A DNA stretch of 64,000 bases from Cronobacter dublinensis subsp. dublinensis LMG 23823. Lineage in GTDB: Bacteria > Pseudomonadota > Gammaproteobacteria > Enterobacterales > Enterobacteriaceae. Shown piece after piece: positions 1 through 11,573 of this stretch (within the stretch, counting starts at the first letter, position 1; each line of letters opens with the position of its first letter). A program made the position numbers and the translations under genes. The stretch covers positions 1,736,001-1,800,000 of the forward strand of contig NZ_CP012266.1 in the NCBI RefSeq assembly GCF_001277235.1, read 5' to 3'. The notes under the pieces are model-generated. The model worked only from the letters and a program-made list of their open reading frames with translations. It was not told the DNA's origin and did not search any database.

Positions 1-110
1 CGGCGGCGCTGCGCTTTGAGCATCCGGGCACCGGCGAGACGATGCGCGTCGAGGCCCCGATGGACGCTGAGCTTAAGGCTTGTCTGAAAGTGCTGCGTGC
101 GCGCGGCTGA
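1..110 (+). CDS. rluC: RluC, 23S rRNA pseudouridine synthase (C-terminal end only)
   Basis: Only the last 35 codons, ending at TGA 108-110, are in the window. They read as the C-terminal tail of RluC, with RFEHPGTGETMRVEAPMD matching what I remember of the E. coli protein. RluC makes pseudouridines at 955, 2504 and 2580 of 23S rRNA. The gene lies just upstream of the yceF/yceD region, as in E. coli. The catalytic domain is outside the window, so the call rests on the tail plus synteny. Confidence 0.8.
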   Translation, partial: AALRFEHPGTGETMRVEAPMDAELKACLKVLRARG

Positions 111-176
111 CAGCCTCCCGAATGTGGTAGTTCTCGCCCGTTACCCCCGCGCTGCGTTGTGAAATGCACTATACTG

Positions 177-205
177 AACACCCGGCTTAGGCCGGGTGTT
201 TTTTT
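177..205 (+). terminator. Rho-independent terminator after rluC
   Basis: A perfect 10-bp stem (177-186 with 191-200) closes a TTAG loop and runs into seven T residues. It lies 67 bases after the rluC stop and 29 bases before the start of the next gene. Confidence 0.85.
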
Positions 206-233
206 ATACATATACAACCGCATGGAGATAAAA

Positions 234-950
234 ATGGCCTGGTTACATTCCCGGACATGGAAACGTGTTTTCTTTACCCTGTTTCTGACAGGCATGGTGT
301 GGCAGCTCGCAGGTTGCGATAACAATAAAGAACCGGAACAGCGTAAAGCCTTTATTCAGTTCCTTCAGACCCGCATTCTGCCGTCCAAAACGCTGTCGGT
401 TCCGACGCTGACCGCGCAGGAAAAAGAGAGCTTTGGCAAGTACGCGGACGATTACGCCATCCTGAGCGATTACTCTAATGAAATGACCGCAGCGTTCTCA
501 GGTAACGATCAGGCCATGCGTCAGATGCGCGGCGTGTCCAGCGCAAAAGATATGGTGGAAAAACGCGAGACTATCGAAAAATCCCGCAAAGAGCTGGGGA
601 ATATCGAAACGAAACGCGCGGATACCATGAAGAGCGTGGAAGATCGTTATTCCAAACTGAAACAACCGGACGACCTGAAAACGGTCTTTGACCAGGCTTA
701 TCAGAAAACCGTGGTGCGTCCTAACGCGCTGCTGACCCAGACGCTCTCTCTGACCGACGCGATTCTTGGCCAGGCGCTGGATATCGGCAACTACCTGAAC
801 AGCCTCGGTAATAAAGTGCAGTACACCGGCGCGATGGCGCAGTTTACTGACCAGAAGCAGCTGGATCTGTTCAACGAAAAACTAACCGCAATGCGCGAAA
901 AACAACAGGAACTGCTGGCCGTTGCACGTCAGCTGGCGGAAATGCAATAA
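234..950 (+). CDS. DUF3053 family lipoprotein (YiaF-like)
   Basis: A 238-residue predicted lipoprotein. The start at 234 is preferred over the in-frame ATG at 159 because the earlier one lies inside the rluC terminator, and because GGAG precedes 234 at a suitable distance. From this start there is a basic N-terminus, a hydrophobic stretch and a lipobox ending LAGC with Cys28. The mature part contains the QRKAFIQFLQ, YAILSDYS and DDLKTVFDQAYQK blocks that I recall from E. coli YiaF (DUF3053). It is mostly charged and probably helical. The function of the family is unknown. In E. coli the yiaF gene lies elsewhere, so its place between rluC and yceF is unusual. A terminator follows. Confidence 0.75.
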   Translation: MAWLHSRTWKRVFFTLFLTGMVWQLAGCDNNKEPEQRKAFIQFLQTRILPSKTLSVPTLTAQEKESFGKYADDYAILSDYSNEMTAAFSGNDQAMRQMRGVSSAKDMVEKRETIEKSRKELGNIETKRADTMKSVEDRYSKLKQPDDLKTVFDQAYQKTVVRPNALLTQTLSLTDAILGQALDIGNYLNSLGNKVQYTGAMAQFTDQKQLDLFNEKLTAMREKQQELLAVARQLAEMQ

Positions 951-979
951 GCCGCCTTGCACTAAACGTGCAATAAAAA

Positions 980-1002
980 AGCCCTGCGATGCAGGGCTTT
1001 TT
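980..1002. terminator. Bidirectional terminator between the DUF3053 gene and yceF
   Basis: The stem GCCCTGC (981-987) / GCAGGGC (991-997) has an A-run before it and a T-run after it. It can stop the plus-strand lipoprotein gene and the convergent yceF. Confidence 0.8.
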
Positions 1003-1014
1003 GCTTTCTGGCGT

Positions 1015-1602
1015 CTAACGATGGGAGAGGGGGTCGATACCTTCGCGCCGGAGCATTTCACACAGGCGAATCAGCGGCAGGCCAATCAGGGTGTTCGGGT
1101 CACGTCCGTCGAGCCTGTCAAAGAGCGTGATGCCAAGCCCTTCGCTTTTAAAGCTGCCTGCGCACGACCAGGGCGTTTCCCGATGCAGGTAATTCTCGAT
1201 TTCCGCGTCGCTCAGCGTGCGAAAGTGCACATGGAACGGCTCGCAATCGCATTGCTGCGCGCCGGTGGCGCTATTATAAAGCGCAACGCCGGTATAAAAA
1301 GTAACAACCTGACCACTCGCCTGACGCAGCTGTTTAACGCCATTTTCAAACGTGTGAGGTTTGCCGGTAATGGTATTATTCAGCACGCAAACCTGATCGC
1401 TGCCAATAATCAAATGCCGGGGATATTTTTCCCGCAGCGCTTGCGCTTTTTGCAAAGCCAGCCTTAATACTAATTGTTGTGCGGTTTCACCCGCGTATGG
1501 GGTTTCGTCAGTCTCAGGCGCTGCGGTTTCAAACGGTAAACCCAGTTTTTCTAACAGGCTACGGCGAAACGGCGACGTGGAAGCAAGCACGATTGAGGTC
1601 AT
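1015..1602 (-). CDS. yceF: 7-methyl-GTP pyrophosphatase YceF (Maf family)
   Basis: A 195-residue Maf/HAM1-fold nucleotide pyrophosphatase. The E. coli homologue hydrolyses N7-methyl-GTP to the monophosphate and is thought to clean modified nucleotides from the pool. Visible landmarks are the N-terminal [16 protein letters not shown] substrate loop, ETDE near residue 31, the GSDQVC block around residue 68 and a C-terminal [13 protein letters not shown]. Length equals the family norm. It is convergent with the DUF3053 gene and divergent from yceD, the same position as in E. coli. Confidence 0.95.
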   Translation of the reverse strand: MTSIVLASTSPFRRSLLEKLGLPFETAAPETDETPYAGETAQQLVLRLALQKAQALREKYPRHLIIGSDQVCVLNNTITGKPHTFENGVKQLRQASGQVVTFYTGVALYNSATGAQQCDCEPFHVHFRTLSDAEIENYLHRETPWSCAGSFKSEGLGITLFDRLDGRDPNTLIGLPLIRLCEMLRREGIDPLSHR

Positions 1603-1742
1603 ATTTTTCAGTGAAAGATAGCGAATCGATGAGCGCTATTTTAAACTGTCGGCCGCAATGTGTGCGAATAAATGGTAAAAGGTGTTTCAAACCCGCCTTT
1701 TTCTTTGACTCTATGACGTTACAAAGTTAATATGCGCGCCCT

Positions 1743-2264
1743 ATGCAAAAGGTAAAATTACCCCTGACTCTTGATCCGGTTCGTACGGCTCAAAAACGCC
1801 TCGATTATCAGGGTATCTATACTCCTGAACAGGTAGAGCGTATCGCCGAATCTGTGGTCAGTGTGGACAGCGATGTCGAATGCTCCATGTCGTTCGCTAT
1901 CGATAACCAGCGTCTCGCCGTTTTAAAAGGCGATGCGACGGTTACGGTAACGCTCGCGTGCCAGCGTTGCGGTCAGCCGTTTAGTCATGTTGTTCACACA
2001 ACGTATTGTTTCAGCCCGATCTCTAACGACGATCAGGCGGAAGCACTCCCGGAAGCGTATGAGCCGATTGAAGTTAATGATTTCGGCGAAATCGATCTGC
2101 TGGCGACGGTGGAGGATGAATTAATCCTCGCCCTGCCTGTAGTTCCGGTGCATGATTCTGAACACTGTGAAGTGTCCGAGGCGGACATGGTCTTTGGTGA
2201 ATTGCCTGAAGAGGCACAGAAGCCAAATCCATTTGCCGTGTTAGCCAGTTTAAAGCGTAAGTAA
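1743..2264 (+). CDS. yceD: YceD, DUF177 family protein linked to 23S rRNA accumulation
   Basis: A 173-residue DUF177 protein. The family is conserved next to rpmF in bacteria and plant plastids and is linked to accumulation of 23S rRNA; the exact biochemical role is not settled. A CQRCG motif sits near the middle and acidic stretches fill the C-terminal half. It is the first gene of the yceD-rpmF-plsX-fab cluster and is followed 51 bp later by rpmF. The spacer contains the CRISPR-repeat-like sequence listed below. Confidence 0.93.
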   Translation: MQKVKLPLTLDPVRTAQKRLDYQGIYTPEQVERIAESVVSVDSDVECSMSFAIDNQRLAVLKGDATVTVTLACQRCGQPFSHVVHTTYCFSPISNDDQAEALPEAYEPIEVNDFGEIDLLATVEDELILALPVVPVHDSEHCEVSEADMVFGELPEEAQKPNPFAVLASLKRK

Positions 2265-2267
2265 CAG

Positions 2268-2296
2268 GTGTTTCCCGCGCGAGCGGGGATAAGCCG
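2268..2296 (+). repeat. Type I-E CRISPR-repeat-like sequence, copy 1 (yceD-rpmF spacer)
   Basis: This 29-base sequence matches 26 of 29 positions of the E. coli type I-E repeat in the form beginning GTGTTCCCC and ending ATAAACCG. The differences are T for C at position 6, G for C at 14 and G for A at 26. It keeps the CCCGC...GCGGG hairpin. No spacer array or cas gene is nearby, so it is listed as a repeat and not as a CRISPR array. Confidence 0.6.
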
Positions 2297-2303
2297 TAAT
2301 TGA

Positions 2304-2489
<186 letters not shown>

Positions 2490-2519
2490 TCACGCGCAAG
2501 CGTGATTGAGCTTAGTGCG

Positions 2520-2546
2520 CTTTCCCCGCTCCAGCGGGGATAACCG
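2520..2546 (+). repeat. Type I-E CRISPR-repeat-like sequence, copy 2 (rpmF-plsX spacer)
   Basis: Same orientation as copy 1. From TTCCCC at 2522 to CCG at 2546 it matches the type I-E repeat with one substitution (T for G) and one missing A in the AAA run. It can fold as CCCCGCT/AGCGGGG. It lies 31 bases after the rpmF stop and 16 bases before the plsX start, so an RNA-level role is also possible. Confidence 0.55.
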
Positions 2547-2561
2547 TAACCTGGCGATATC

Positions 2562-3596
2562 TTGACACCTCTAACCCTGGCGTTAGATGTCATGGGCGGG
2601 GACTTTGGTCCTGCCGTGACAGTGCCTGCAGCATTGCAGGCACTGAATTCTGATCCACATTTGCATCTTCTTTTAGTCGGCGACCCCGACGCCATCACGC
2701 CATTACTTGCCAGAGCTGATTTTGAACAACGTTCGCGGCTGCAAATCATTGCGGCAGAATCGGTTATTGCCAGTGATGTCCGTCCTTCTCAGGCTGTGCG
2801 CAACAGCCGTGGTAGCTCCATGCGTATCGCGCTGGAGCTGGTGAAAGAAGGCCGCGCGCAGGCCTGCATCAGCGCCGGGAATACCGGCGCGCTGATGGGG
2901 CTTGCCAAACTGCTGCTTAAGCCGGTCGACGGCATTGAGCGCCCAGCGCTGGTGACGATATTGCCGCATCAGCAGAAAGGCAAAACGGTGGTGCTGGATT
3001 TAGGCGCCAACGTGGAATGTGACAGCACCATGCTTGCGCAGTTTGCGATTATGGGCTCGGTGATGGCGGAAGAGGTGCTCGGCATTAAAAATCCGCGCGT
3101 CGCGCTCCTTAACATCGGCGAAGAAGAGACGAAAGGGCTCGACAGCATCCGCGACGCTGCGGCGCTGTTAAAAACAGTGCCATCGTTGAACTACATCGGC
3201 TACCTCGAAGCAAACGAATTACTGACCGGCAAAACGGATGTCCTGGTATGCGATGGTTTTGTCGGTAACGTCACGTTAAAAACGATGGAAGGTGTTGTCA
3301 GGATGTTCCTTTCGCTGCTCAAATCGCAGGGCGAAGGAAAAAAACGGTCGTGGTGGTGGCTTTTATTAAAGCGTTGGTTACAAAAAAGCCTCTCAAGGCG
3401 ATTCAGTCACCTCAACCCCGACCAGTATAATGGCGCCTGTCTGTTAGGATTGCGCGGCACGGTGATTAAGAGCCACGGTGCAGCCAATCAGCGAGCTTTT
3501 GCGGTCGCGATTGAACAGGCAGTGCAGGCGGTGCAGCGACAAGTCCCTCAGCGGATTGCCGCTCGCCTGGAATCTGTATTACCCAAGAGTGACTGA
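2562..3596 (+). CDS. plsX: Phosphate acyltransferase PlsX
   Basis: A 344-residue PlsX, which makes acyl-phosphate from acyl-ACP for phospholipid synthesis. It begins [14 protein letters not shown] and carries [10 protein letters not shown] near residue 105 and [14 protein letters not shown] near 227. The start is a TTG codon at 2562; it aligns with the E. coli N-terminus, and E. coli plsX also uses TTG. The protein ends [10 protein letters not shown], about a dozen residues shorter than the E. coli enzyme, which places the stop 6 bp before fabH. The lost tail lies outside the conserved core. Confidence 0.95.
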   Translation: MTPLTLALDVMGGDFGPAVTVPAALQALNSDPHLHLLLVGDPDAITPLLARADFEQRSRLQIIAAESVIASDVRPSQAVRNSRGSSMRIALELVKEGRAQACISAGNTGALMGLAKLLLKPVDGIERPALVTILPHQQKGKTVVLDLGANVECDSTMLAQFAIMGSVMAEEVLGIKNPRVALLNIGEEETKGLDSIRDAAALLKTVPSLNYIGYLEANELLTGKTDVLVCDGFVGNVTLKTMEGVVRMFLSLLKSQGEGKKRSWWWLLLKRWLQKSLSRRFSHLNPDQYNGACLLGLRGTVIKSHGAANQRAFAVAIEQAVQAVQRQVPQRIAARLESVLPKSD

Positions 3597-3602
3597 GCGT
3601 AC

Positions 3603-4556
3603 ATGTATACGAAGATTATTGGTACAGGCAGCTACCTGCCTGAACAAGTGCGGACGAACGCCGATCTGGAAAAAATGGTGGAAACCTCTGACGAGTGGAT
3701 TGTCACTCGCACCGGTATCCGTGAGCGTCGCATTGCGGCGCCTGACGAGACCGTCGCCACCATGGGCCACGAAGCGGCGCTGCGCGCGATTGACATGACC
3801 AGCATCGACAAAACACAGATTGGCCTGATTATCGTCGCCACTACCTCCGCCACGCACGCTTTCCCGAGCGCGGCTTGCCAGGTTCAGAGCCTGCTAGGCA
3901 TCAAAGGTTGCCCGGCGTTTGACGTCGCTGCCGCCTGCGCTGGCTTTACCTATGCGCTGAGCATCGCCGATCAATATGTAAAATCAGGCGCGGTGAAACA
4001 TGCGCTGGTGATAGGCTCAGACGTGATGGCGCGTACGCTCGATCCTGAGGATCGCGGCACGATCATTCTGTTCGGCGACGGCGCAGGCGCGGTTGTGCTT
4101 GGCGCGAGCGAAGAGCCAGGCATTCTCTCCACGCATCTGCATGCGGACGGCAGCTACGGCGAACTGTTAACGCTGCCGAACCAGGATCGCGTGAATCCTG
4201 ACAGCCCGACCTTCCTGACCATGGCCGGGAACGAAGTCTTCAAGGTTGCGGTGACGGAACTGGCCCATATCGTCGACGAGACGCTGGAAGCCAATCAGCT
4301 CGATCGCGCCGCGCTCGACTGGCTGGTGCCGCATCAGGCGAACCTGCGTATCATCAGCGCCACGGCAAAAAAACTCGGGATGTCGATGGACAACGTCGTG
4401 GTGACCCTCGACAGACACGGCAACACCTCTGCGGCTTCCGTGCCTTGCGCGCTGGATGAAGCGGTACGCGACGGGCGCATTCAGCGTGGCCAGCTGGTTC
4501 TGCTGGAAGCCTTCGGCGGCGGCTTCACCTGGGGTTCCGCGCTGGTTCGTTTTTAA
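3603..4556 (+). CDS. fabH: Beta-ketoacyl-ACP synthase III FabH
   Basis: A 317-residue KAS III, which condenses acetyl-CoA with malonyl-ACP to start each fatty acid chain. The catalytic triad is in place: Cys112 in AAACAGF, His244 in PHQAN and Asn274 in GNTS. Length equals the E. coli enzyme. It is 6 bp after plsX and 17 bp before fabD, so it is probably co-transcribed with both. Confidence 0.97.
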   Translation: MYTKIIGTGSYLPEQVRTNADLEKMVETSDEWIVTRTGIRERRIAAPDETVATMGHEAALRAIDMTSIDKTQIGLIIVATTSATHAFPSAACQVQSLLGIKGCPAFDVAAACAGFTYALSIADQYVKSGAVKHALVIGSDVMARTLDPEDRGTIILFGDGAGAVVLGASEEPGILSTHLHADGSYGELLTLPNQDRVNPDSPTFLTMAGNEVFKVAVTELAHIVDETLEANQLDRAALDWLVPHQANLRIISATAKKLGMSMDNVVVTLDRHGNTSAASVPCALDEAVRDGRIQRGQLVLLEAFGGGFTWGSALVRF

Positions 4557-4573
4557 TCGAGAAGGATAAAAAA

Positions 4574-5503
4574 ATGACGCAATTTGCTTTTGTATTCCCG
4601 GGTCAGGGTTCTCAGGCCGTGGGAATGCTGTCTGAGATGGCGGCAAATTTCCCCGTTATTGAAGCGACGTTCCGCGAAGCCTCCGCGGCGCTGGGCTATG
4701 ATCTCTGGACGCTGGTGCAGCAAGGCCCGGCGGAAGAGCTGAATAAAACCTGGCAGACGCAGCCTGCGCTGCTGACCGCCTCCGTCGCGCTGTGGCGCGT
4801 CTGGCAGGAGCAGGGCGGTACAGCGCCTGCGCTGATGGCCGGTCACAGCCTCGGGGAATATTCCGCGCTGGTGTGCGCGGGCGTTATCGATTTCGCCGAC
4901 GCGGTACGTCTGGTTGAGCTGCGTGGCAAATTCATGCAGGAAGCCGTGCCGGAAGGCACGGGCGCGATGGCGGCGATTATTGGTCTTGATGACGACGCGA
5001 TTGCCCACGCCTGCGAAGACGCCTCGCAAGGGCAGGTGGTTTCGCCGGTGAACTTCAACTCGCCAGGCCAGGTGGTTATCGCCGGTCACAAAGAGGCCGT
5101 TGAACGCGCAGGCGCCGCCTGTAAAGCCGCAGGCGCCAAGCGCGCGCTGCCGCTGCCGGTGAGCGTTCCGTCTCACTGCGCGCTGATGAAGCCCGCTGCC
5201 GAGAAACTGGCCGCTGAGCTTGAAAAAATCACCTTCAACGCCCCGCAGATCCCGGTCGTCAACAACGTTGACGTGAAATGCGAGACTTCGCCGCAGGCGA
5301 TTCGCGACGCGCTGGTGCGCCAGCTTTACAGCCCGGTGCAGTGGACGAAAAGCGTTGAATTTATCGCAGCGCAGGGCGTGACGCAGCTGTATGAAGTAGG
5401 TCCGGGCAAAGTGCTGACCGGCCTGACGAAACGTATTGTTGACACCCTGACGGCGGCGGCGATTAACGAGCCCGCCAGCCTGTCAGCGGCACTTGCGCAA
5501 TAA
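4574..5503 (+). CDS. fabD: Malonyl-CoA:ACP transacylase FabD
   Basis: A 309-residue FabD, which transfers malonyl from CoA to ACP. The start FPGQGSQ, the nucleophile Ser92 in GHSLGEYSA and the PVSVPSHCALM block with the catalytic histidine near 201 are all present. AGAAGGA lies upstream of the ATG. fabG follows after 13 bp. Confidence 0.97.
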   Translation: MTQFAFVFPGQGSQAVGMLSEMAANFPVIEATFREASAALGYDLWTLVQQGPAEELNKTWQTQPALLTASVALWRVWQEQGGTAPALMAGHSLGEYSALVCAGVIDFADAVRLVELRGKFMQEAVPEGTGAMAAIIGLDDDAIAHACEDASQGQVVSPVNFNSPGQVVIAGHKEAVERAGAACKAAGAKRALPLPVSVPSHCALMKPAAEKLAAELEKITFNAPQIPVVNNVDVKCETSPQAIRDALVRQLYSPVQWTKSVEFIAAQGVTQLYEVGPGKVLTGLTKRIVDTLTAAAINEPASLSAALAQ

Positions 5504-5516
5504 AACGAGGAAAACC

Positions 5517-6251
5517 ATGAGCTTTGAAGGAAAAATCGCGCTGGTCACTGGTGCGAGCCGCGGTATCGGCCGCGCTATCGCCGAAATCCTGGCCGCACGC
5601 GGCGCAAAGGTTGTCGGCACTGCCACCAGCGAAAGCGGCGCGCAGGCGATTAGCGACTATCTGGGCGCTAATGGCAAAGGCCTGATGCTGAATGTGACCG
5701 ATGCGGCATCCATCGAATCCGTTCTGGAAAATATTCGCGCAGAATTTGGCGAAGTGGACATTCTGGTCAATAATGCCGGGATAACCCGTGACAACCTGCT
5801 GATGCGAATGAAAGATGACGAGTGGAACGATATCATCGAAACTAACCTGTCATCGGTTTTCCGTCTGTCAAAAGCGGTAATGCGGGCTATGATGAAAAAG
5901 CGTCACGGCCGCATTATCACAATCGGTTCTGTGGTCGGTACCATGGGAAATGCCGGTCAGGCCAACTACGCTGCGGCGAAAGCGGGTCTTATCGGTTTCA
6001 GTAAATCGCTGGCGCGTGAAGTTGCGTCCCGCGGTATTACGGTAAACGTTGTTGCTCCGGGCTTTATTGAAACGGACATGACGCGTGCGCTGTCTGACGA
6101 TCAGCGTGCGGGTATTCTGGCGGAAGTTCCTGCGGGTCGTTTAGGCGACGCAAAAGAAATCGCCAGCGCGGTTGCATTTTTAGCCTCTGACGAGGCCGGG
6201 TACATCACTGGTGAGACTCTGCACGTCAACGGCGGAATGTACATGGTTTAA
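5517..6251 (+). CDS. fabG: 3-oxoacyl-ACP reductase FabG
   Basis: A 244-residue short-chain dehydrogenase that reduces 3-oxoacyl-ACP with NADPH. It has the cofactor loop TGASRGIGRA, the NNAG motif, and Ser138, Tyr151 and Lys155 in the SVVGTMG...YAAAKAG region. The start at 5517 (MSFEGKIALVTG, after ACGAGGA) is chosen over the in-frame ATG at 5493, which would overlap fabD and add eight residues not seen in the family. Confidence 0.97.
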   Translation: MSFEGKIALVTGASRGIGRAIAEILAARGAKVVGTATSESGAQAISDYLGANGKGLMLNVTDAASIESVLENIRAEFGEVDILVNNAGITRDNLLMRMKDDEWNDIIETNLSSVFRLSKAVMRAMMKKRHGRIITIGSVVGTMGNAGQANYAAAKAGLIGFSKSLAREVASRGITVNVVAPGFIETDMTRALSDDQRAGILAEVPAGRLGDAKEIASAVAFLASDEAGYITGETLHVNGGMYMV

Positions 6252-6332
6252 CCACGAATAAAATTATTTGCGTTATCAGGGCAATTGCCCGCAAAATAGC
6301 GTAAAATCGTGGTAAGACCTGCCGGGATTTAG

Positions 6333-6360
6333 TTGCAACTTTTTCAACATTTTATACACT
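6333..6360 (+). promoter_or_regulatory. Candidate acpP promoter
   Basis: TTGCAA (6333-6338) and TACACT (6355-6360) are separated by 16 bp, 45 bases before acpP in the 154-bp fabG-acpP gap. The same region serves as the acpP promoter in E. coli, which explains high acpP expression independent of the upstream operon. The exact -10 register is uncertain because TATACA overlaps it. Confidence 0.5.
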
Positions 6361-6405
6361 ACGAAAACCATCGCGAAAGCGAGTTTTGATAGGAAATTTA
6401 AGAGT

Positions 6406-7976
<1,571 letters not shown>

Positions 7977-7986
7977 CAGCCGTCAC

Positions 7987-8012
7987 AAAGGCCCGCCCCG
8001 CGCGGGCCTTTG
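7987..8012 (+). terminator. Terminator after fabF
   Basis: AAAGGCCCGC (7987-7996) pairs with GCGGGCCTTT (8002-8011). The stem is strong and GC-rich, with only a short T stretch. It begins 11 bases after the fabF stop. Confidence 0.7.
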
Positions 8013-8094
8013 TACATCTTTCTTCCTCTTGTCTTGTTCTTGCCCCCCGTCAGTCATCCTGCCAGACTACTGCGCGACCCGTTAAGGAGCCTCT

Positions 8095-8895
8095 ATGCTG
8101 TTAATTAATGGTATCGACCAGAATTGCCTGCCCGCGGCCGATCGCGCCGTACAGTTCGGCGACGGCTGTTTTACCACGGCTCGCGTACGGGATGGCGTTG
8201 TTCTCATGCTGGATCAGCATCTGGCACGCCTGCGTGAAGGCTGCGAGCGGTTGATGATTACGCAGCCGGACGGTGATGCGCTGCGTGAAGAAATGCGCCA
8301 GGCGGCGCAGGGGCAGGAGAGCGCAGTCGTAAAAGTGATTATTACCCGCGGCGCAGGCTCACGCGGTTACAGCATCGCCGGGTGCGGCGCGCCAACGCGC
8401 ATTGTTTCACGCGCGGCGTATCCTGCCCATTATAACGCCTGGCGCGCGCAGGGCATTCGCCTCGCGCTGAGCCCGGTGCGGCTCGGGCGTAACCCGTACC
8501 TCGCGGGCGTCAAGCACCTCAACCGGCTCGAACAGGTGCTCATTCGCACGCATCTTGAGCAGACGTCTGCCGATGAGGCGCTGGTGCTTGACAGCGAAGG
8601 GTGGGTTACGGAATGCTGTGCGGCTAATTTGTTCTGGCGTAAAGGAAAAGCGGTGTTTACCCCCCGTCTCGATCAGGCTGGCGTTGATGGCCTTATGCGG
8701 CGCCACATTATTGGCCTGCTGAATCACTCAGCCTGGCGATTGTCTGAAATTCACGCGCCGATCAGCGCGCTCGCGCAAGCGGACGAGGTCTTTATCTGCA
8801 ACGCGCTGATGCCGCTGGCGCCGGTGCGTGAGATTGACGGTCACGCTTACGCCTCGCGCGAACTGTATAACCATCTGATTTCCCATTGCGAATAA
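8095..8895 (+). CDS. pabC: Aminodeoxychorismate lyase PabC
   Basis: A 266-residue class IV PLP enzyme that converts aminodeoxychorismate to p-aminobenzoate and pyruvate for folate synthesis. The PLP lysine is Lys140 in [10 protein letters not shown]. The N-terminal [21 protein letters not shown] and the C-terminal [12 protein letters not shown] are typical of the family. AAGGAG lies upstream. It begins the tight pabC-mltG-tmk-holB-ycfH run, with 10 bp to mltG. Confidence 0.96.
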   Translation: MLLINGIDQNCLPAADRAVQFGDGCFTTARVRDGVVLMLDQHLARLREGCERLMITQPDGDALREEMRQAAQGQESAVVKVIITRGAGSRGYSIAGCGAPTRIVSRAAYPAHYNAWRAQGIRLALSPVRLGRNPYLAGVKHLNRLEQVLIRTHLEQTSADEALVLDSEGWVTECCAANLFWRKGKAVFTPRLDQAGVDGLMRRHIIGLLNHSAWRLSEIHAPISALAQADEVFICNALMPLAPVREIDGHAYASRELYNHLISHCE

Positions 8896-8905
8896 CCGGG
8901 TTCCC

Positions 8906-9928
8906 ATGAAGAAAATGTTGCGCGTCGCGCTACTGCTGGTTCTTGTGCTTGCTGTCGCGGCAGGCGTCGGTTACTGGAAAGTGCGCCAGCTGGCGCACAG
9001 CCCGCTGCCGATTGCGAAAGATACGATTTTTACGCTCAAGCCTGGCACCGGGCGTCTCGCCCTCGGTCAGCAGCTCTACGATGAAAAGCTGATTAAACGC
9101 CCGCGCGTCTTTCAGTGGCTGCTGCGCCTTGAGCCCGAGCTGTCGCACTTCAAAGCCGGCACCTATCGATTCACGCCGAAAATGACCGTGCGTGACGCCC
9201 TGCGTCTGCTGGCGAGCGGTAAAGAGGCGCAATTCCCGCTCCGCTTTGTCGAAGGGATGAAGCTGAGCGACTGGCTGAAACAGCTGCGCGAAGCGCCCTA
9301 TATTAAACACACCCTGAAGGATGACGAGTACGCGACGGTAGCGCAGGCGCTAAAGCTTGAGCATCCGGACTGGGTGGAAGGCTGGTTCTGGCCCGATACC
9401 TGGCTTTACACCGCGAATACGTCGGACGTGGCGCTGCTTAAGCGCGCCCATCAGCGGATGGTGAAAGCGGTAGATGACGTCTGGAAATCGCGGATGGACG
9501 GCCTGCCGTACAGCTCCCCGAATCAGCTGGTCACCATGGCGTCGATTATTGAGAAAGAAACCGCAGTCGCGAGCGAGCGCGACCGGGTCGCCTCGGTATT
9601 TATCAATCGCCTGCGCATCGGTATGCGCCTGCAAACCGATCCGACGGTTATCTACGGCATGGGCAAAAGTTATAACGGTAAGCTCACGCGTAAAGATCTG
9701 GAAACCCCGACGCCGTATAATACTTATGTCATCAGCGGCCTGCCGCCAGGCCCTATCGCGATGCCGGGCGAGGCGTCGCTGAAGGCGGCGGCGCATCCGG
9801 CGAAAACGCCGTATCTCTATTTTGTGGCGGACGGCAAGGGCGGCCACACGTTCACCACGAATCTCGCCAGCCATAATCGTGCGGTGCAGGATTATCTCAA
9901 GGCGCTTAAGGATAAAAATGAGCAGTAA
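8906..9928 (+). CDS. mltG: Endolytic murein transglycosylase MltG (YceG)
   Basis: A 340-residue inner-membrane lytic transglycosylase that cleaves nascent glycan strands and is thought to set their length. One membrane segment spans roughly residues 5-22, followed by a LysM-like region and the YceG catalytic domain. The catalytic glutamate is Glu218 in [10 protein letters not shown]. Its end overlaps the tmk start by 11 bp, indicating translational coupling. Confidence 0.95.
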   Translation: MKKMLRVALLLVLVLAVAAGVGYWKVRQLAHSPLPIAKDTIFTLKPGTGRLALGQQLYDEKLIKRPRVFQWLLRLEPELSHFKAGTYRFTPKMTVRDALRLLASGKEAQFPLRFVEGMKLSDWLKQLREAPYIKHTLKDDEYATVAQALKLEHPDWVEGWFWPDTWLYTANTSDVALLKRAHQRMVKAVDDVWKSRMDGLPYSSPNQLVTMASIIEKETAVASERDRVASVFINRLRIGMRLQTDPTVIYGMGKSYNGKLTRKDLETPTPYNTYVISGLPPGPIAMPGEASLKAAAHPAKTPYLYFVADGKGGHTFTTNLASHNRAVQDYLKALKDKNEQ

Positions 9929-10556
9929 ATACATTGTCATCGAAGGGCTGGAAGGTGCCGGAAAAACCACAGCGCGCAATCTGGTGGTGGAGACGCTGAA
10001 GTCGCTTGGCGTCACCGACCTGACGTTCACCCGTGAGCCGGGCGGTACGGTGCTGGCGGAAAAACTGCGCAGCCTGGTGCTGGACATTAAATCGGTGGGC
10101 GATGAAGTCATCACCGACAATGCCGAAGTACTGCTGTTTTACGCCGCCCGCGTCCAGCTGGTGGAAACCGTCATTAAGCCTGCGCTCGCCCGCGGCGAAT
10201 GGGTCATCGGAGACCGCCACGATCTCTCCACCCAGGCCTATCAGGGCGGCGGGCGCGGCATTGACCGCGCGCTGCTGACCACGCTGCGCCAGGCGGTGCT
10301 GGGCGATTTCGCGCCGGATCTGACGATTTATCTGGATGTGGACCCGCGCATCGGGCTTGAACGCGCGCGCGCGCGCGGCGAACTTGACCGAATCGAACAG
10401 GAGTCGCTCGATTTCTTTAACCGCACTCGCGCGCGTTATCTGGAGCTCGCAGCGACGGATCCGCGCATCGTCACCATTGACGCGTGCCAGACGCTGGACG
10501 CCGTCAGCCGCGATATTCGCGCTACGGTGACGCGCTGGGTGCAGGAGCAACAATAA
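9918..10556 (+). CDS. tmk: Thymidylate kinase
   Basis: A 212-residue kinase that phosphorylates dTMP to dTDP. The P-loop is GLEGAGKTT (residues 10-18); TREPGG and the [13 protein letters not shown] block contact the nucleotide. The start at 9918 ([13 protein letters not shown]) is chosen over an upstream in-frame ATG at 9822 because the added residues are the shadow frame of mltG. It overlaps mltG by 11 bp and shares one base with holB in TAATG. Confidence 0.97.
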   Translation: MSSKYIVIEGLEGAGKTTARNLVVETLKSLGVTDLTFTREPGGTVLAEKLRSLVLDIKSVGDEVITDNAEVLLFYAARVQLVETVIKPALARGEWVIGDRHDLSTQAYQGGGRGIDRALLTTLRQAVLGDFAPDLTIYLDVDPRIGLERARARGELDRIEQESLDFFNRTRARYLELAATDPRIVTIDACQTLDAVSRDIRATVTRWVQEQQ

Positions 10557-11563
10557 TGAAATGGTATCCGTGGTTGCGCCCCTCGTTCGAACATCTGGTC
10601 GGCAACTGGCAGGCTGGCAGGGGACACCATGCGGTATTGATCCACGCGCTGTCGGGCATGGGCGATGACGCGCTGATTTACGCGCTGAGCCGCTGGCGCA
10701 TGTGTCAGCAGCCGCAGGGGCAGAAAAGCTGCGGCGCCTGCCGCGCCTGCCAGCTGATGCAGGCGGGAACGCACCCGGATTACTATCAGGCGGAGCCGGA
10801 AAAGGGCAAATCGACGCTCGGTATCGACGCTATCCGCGAGATTAACGAAAAGCTCTACGACCGCGCGCGTCTAGGCGGGGCGAAAGTCGTCTGGATCAAA
10901 GAGGCGGCGCTACTGACGGAAGCGGCGGCCAACGCGCTGCTGAAAACACTGGAAGAGCCGCCCGAAAACACCTGGTTTTTGCTGGGCTGCCGCGAGCCGG
11001 AACAGCTGCCCGCGACGCTTCGCAGCCGCTGCTTCAGCTGGCATCTCGCGCCGCCGGAGCCGCGTTACGCTGAAGCCTGGCTTGCGCGCGAAACGCAGGC
11101 GGATGCGTCGCGCATTAACGCCGCGCTGCGCCTCACGGGCGGTGCGCCCGCCGCGGCGCTGGAGTTGCTCCAGCCGGAGCAGTGGCAGCAGCGCGTGGCG
11201 CTTGGCGACAAAACCGCAGCGGCGCTCGCGAGCGGCGACTGGCTCGCCTTGTTACCCGCACTCAATCATGAGCAGGCCGCGTTTCGGCTCCACTGGCTCG
11301 CCGCCTTCCTGATGGACGCGCTGAAGTGGCGTCACGGGGCTTATGGCGCGCTGGTGAATACCGATTATCAGGTGCTGGTGGCGCAGCTGGCCCAGCGTTT
11401 TACGCCCGCCGTGCTGCAGGCGATGCTCGATTCGCTCTTCCGCTGCCGGGAACGGCTGCTAAACGTCGCGGCGGTTAATCGCGAACTGCTGCTGACTGAA
11501 CTGTTACTCACCTGGGAGCGCTACATGCGCCCTGACGCCGCGCTTCCTTCTTATCACCTCTGA
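10556..11563 (+). CDS. holB: DNA polymerase III subunit delta' HolB
   Basis: A 335-residue clamp-loader subunit. It has the zinc-finger cysteines (CGACRACQL around residues 59-67), the [16 protein letters not shown] block and an SRC motif in LRSRC, which supplies the arginine finger in clamp loaders. It starts MKWYPWLRP at 10556, sharing a base with the tmk stop. Earlier in-frame starts lie inside tmk and are rejected. Confidence 0.96.
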   Translation: MKWYPWLRPSFEHLVGNWQAGRGHHAVLIHALSGMGDDALIYALSRWRMCQQPQGQKSCGACRACQLMQAGTHPDYYQAEPEKGKSTLGIDAIREINEKLYDRARLGGAKVVWIKEAALLTEAAANALLKTLEEPPENTWFLLGCREPEQLPATLRSRCFSWHLAPPEPRYAEAWLARETQADASRINAALRLTGGAPAAALELLQPEQWQQRVALGDKTAAALASGDWLALLPALNHEQAAFRLHWLAAFLMDALKWRHGAYGALVNTDYQVLVAQLAQRFTPAVLQAMLDSLFRCRERLLNVAAVNRELLLTELLLTWERYMRPDAALPSYHL

Positions 11564-11573
11564 GAGAGACGTT

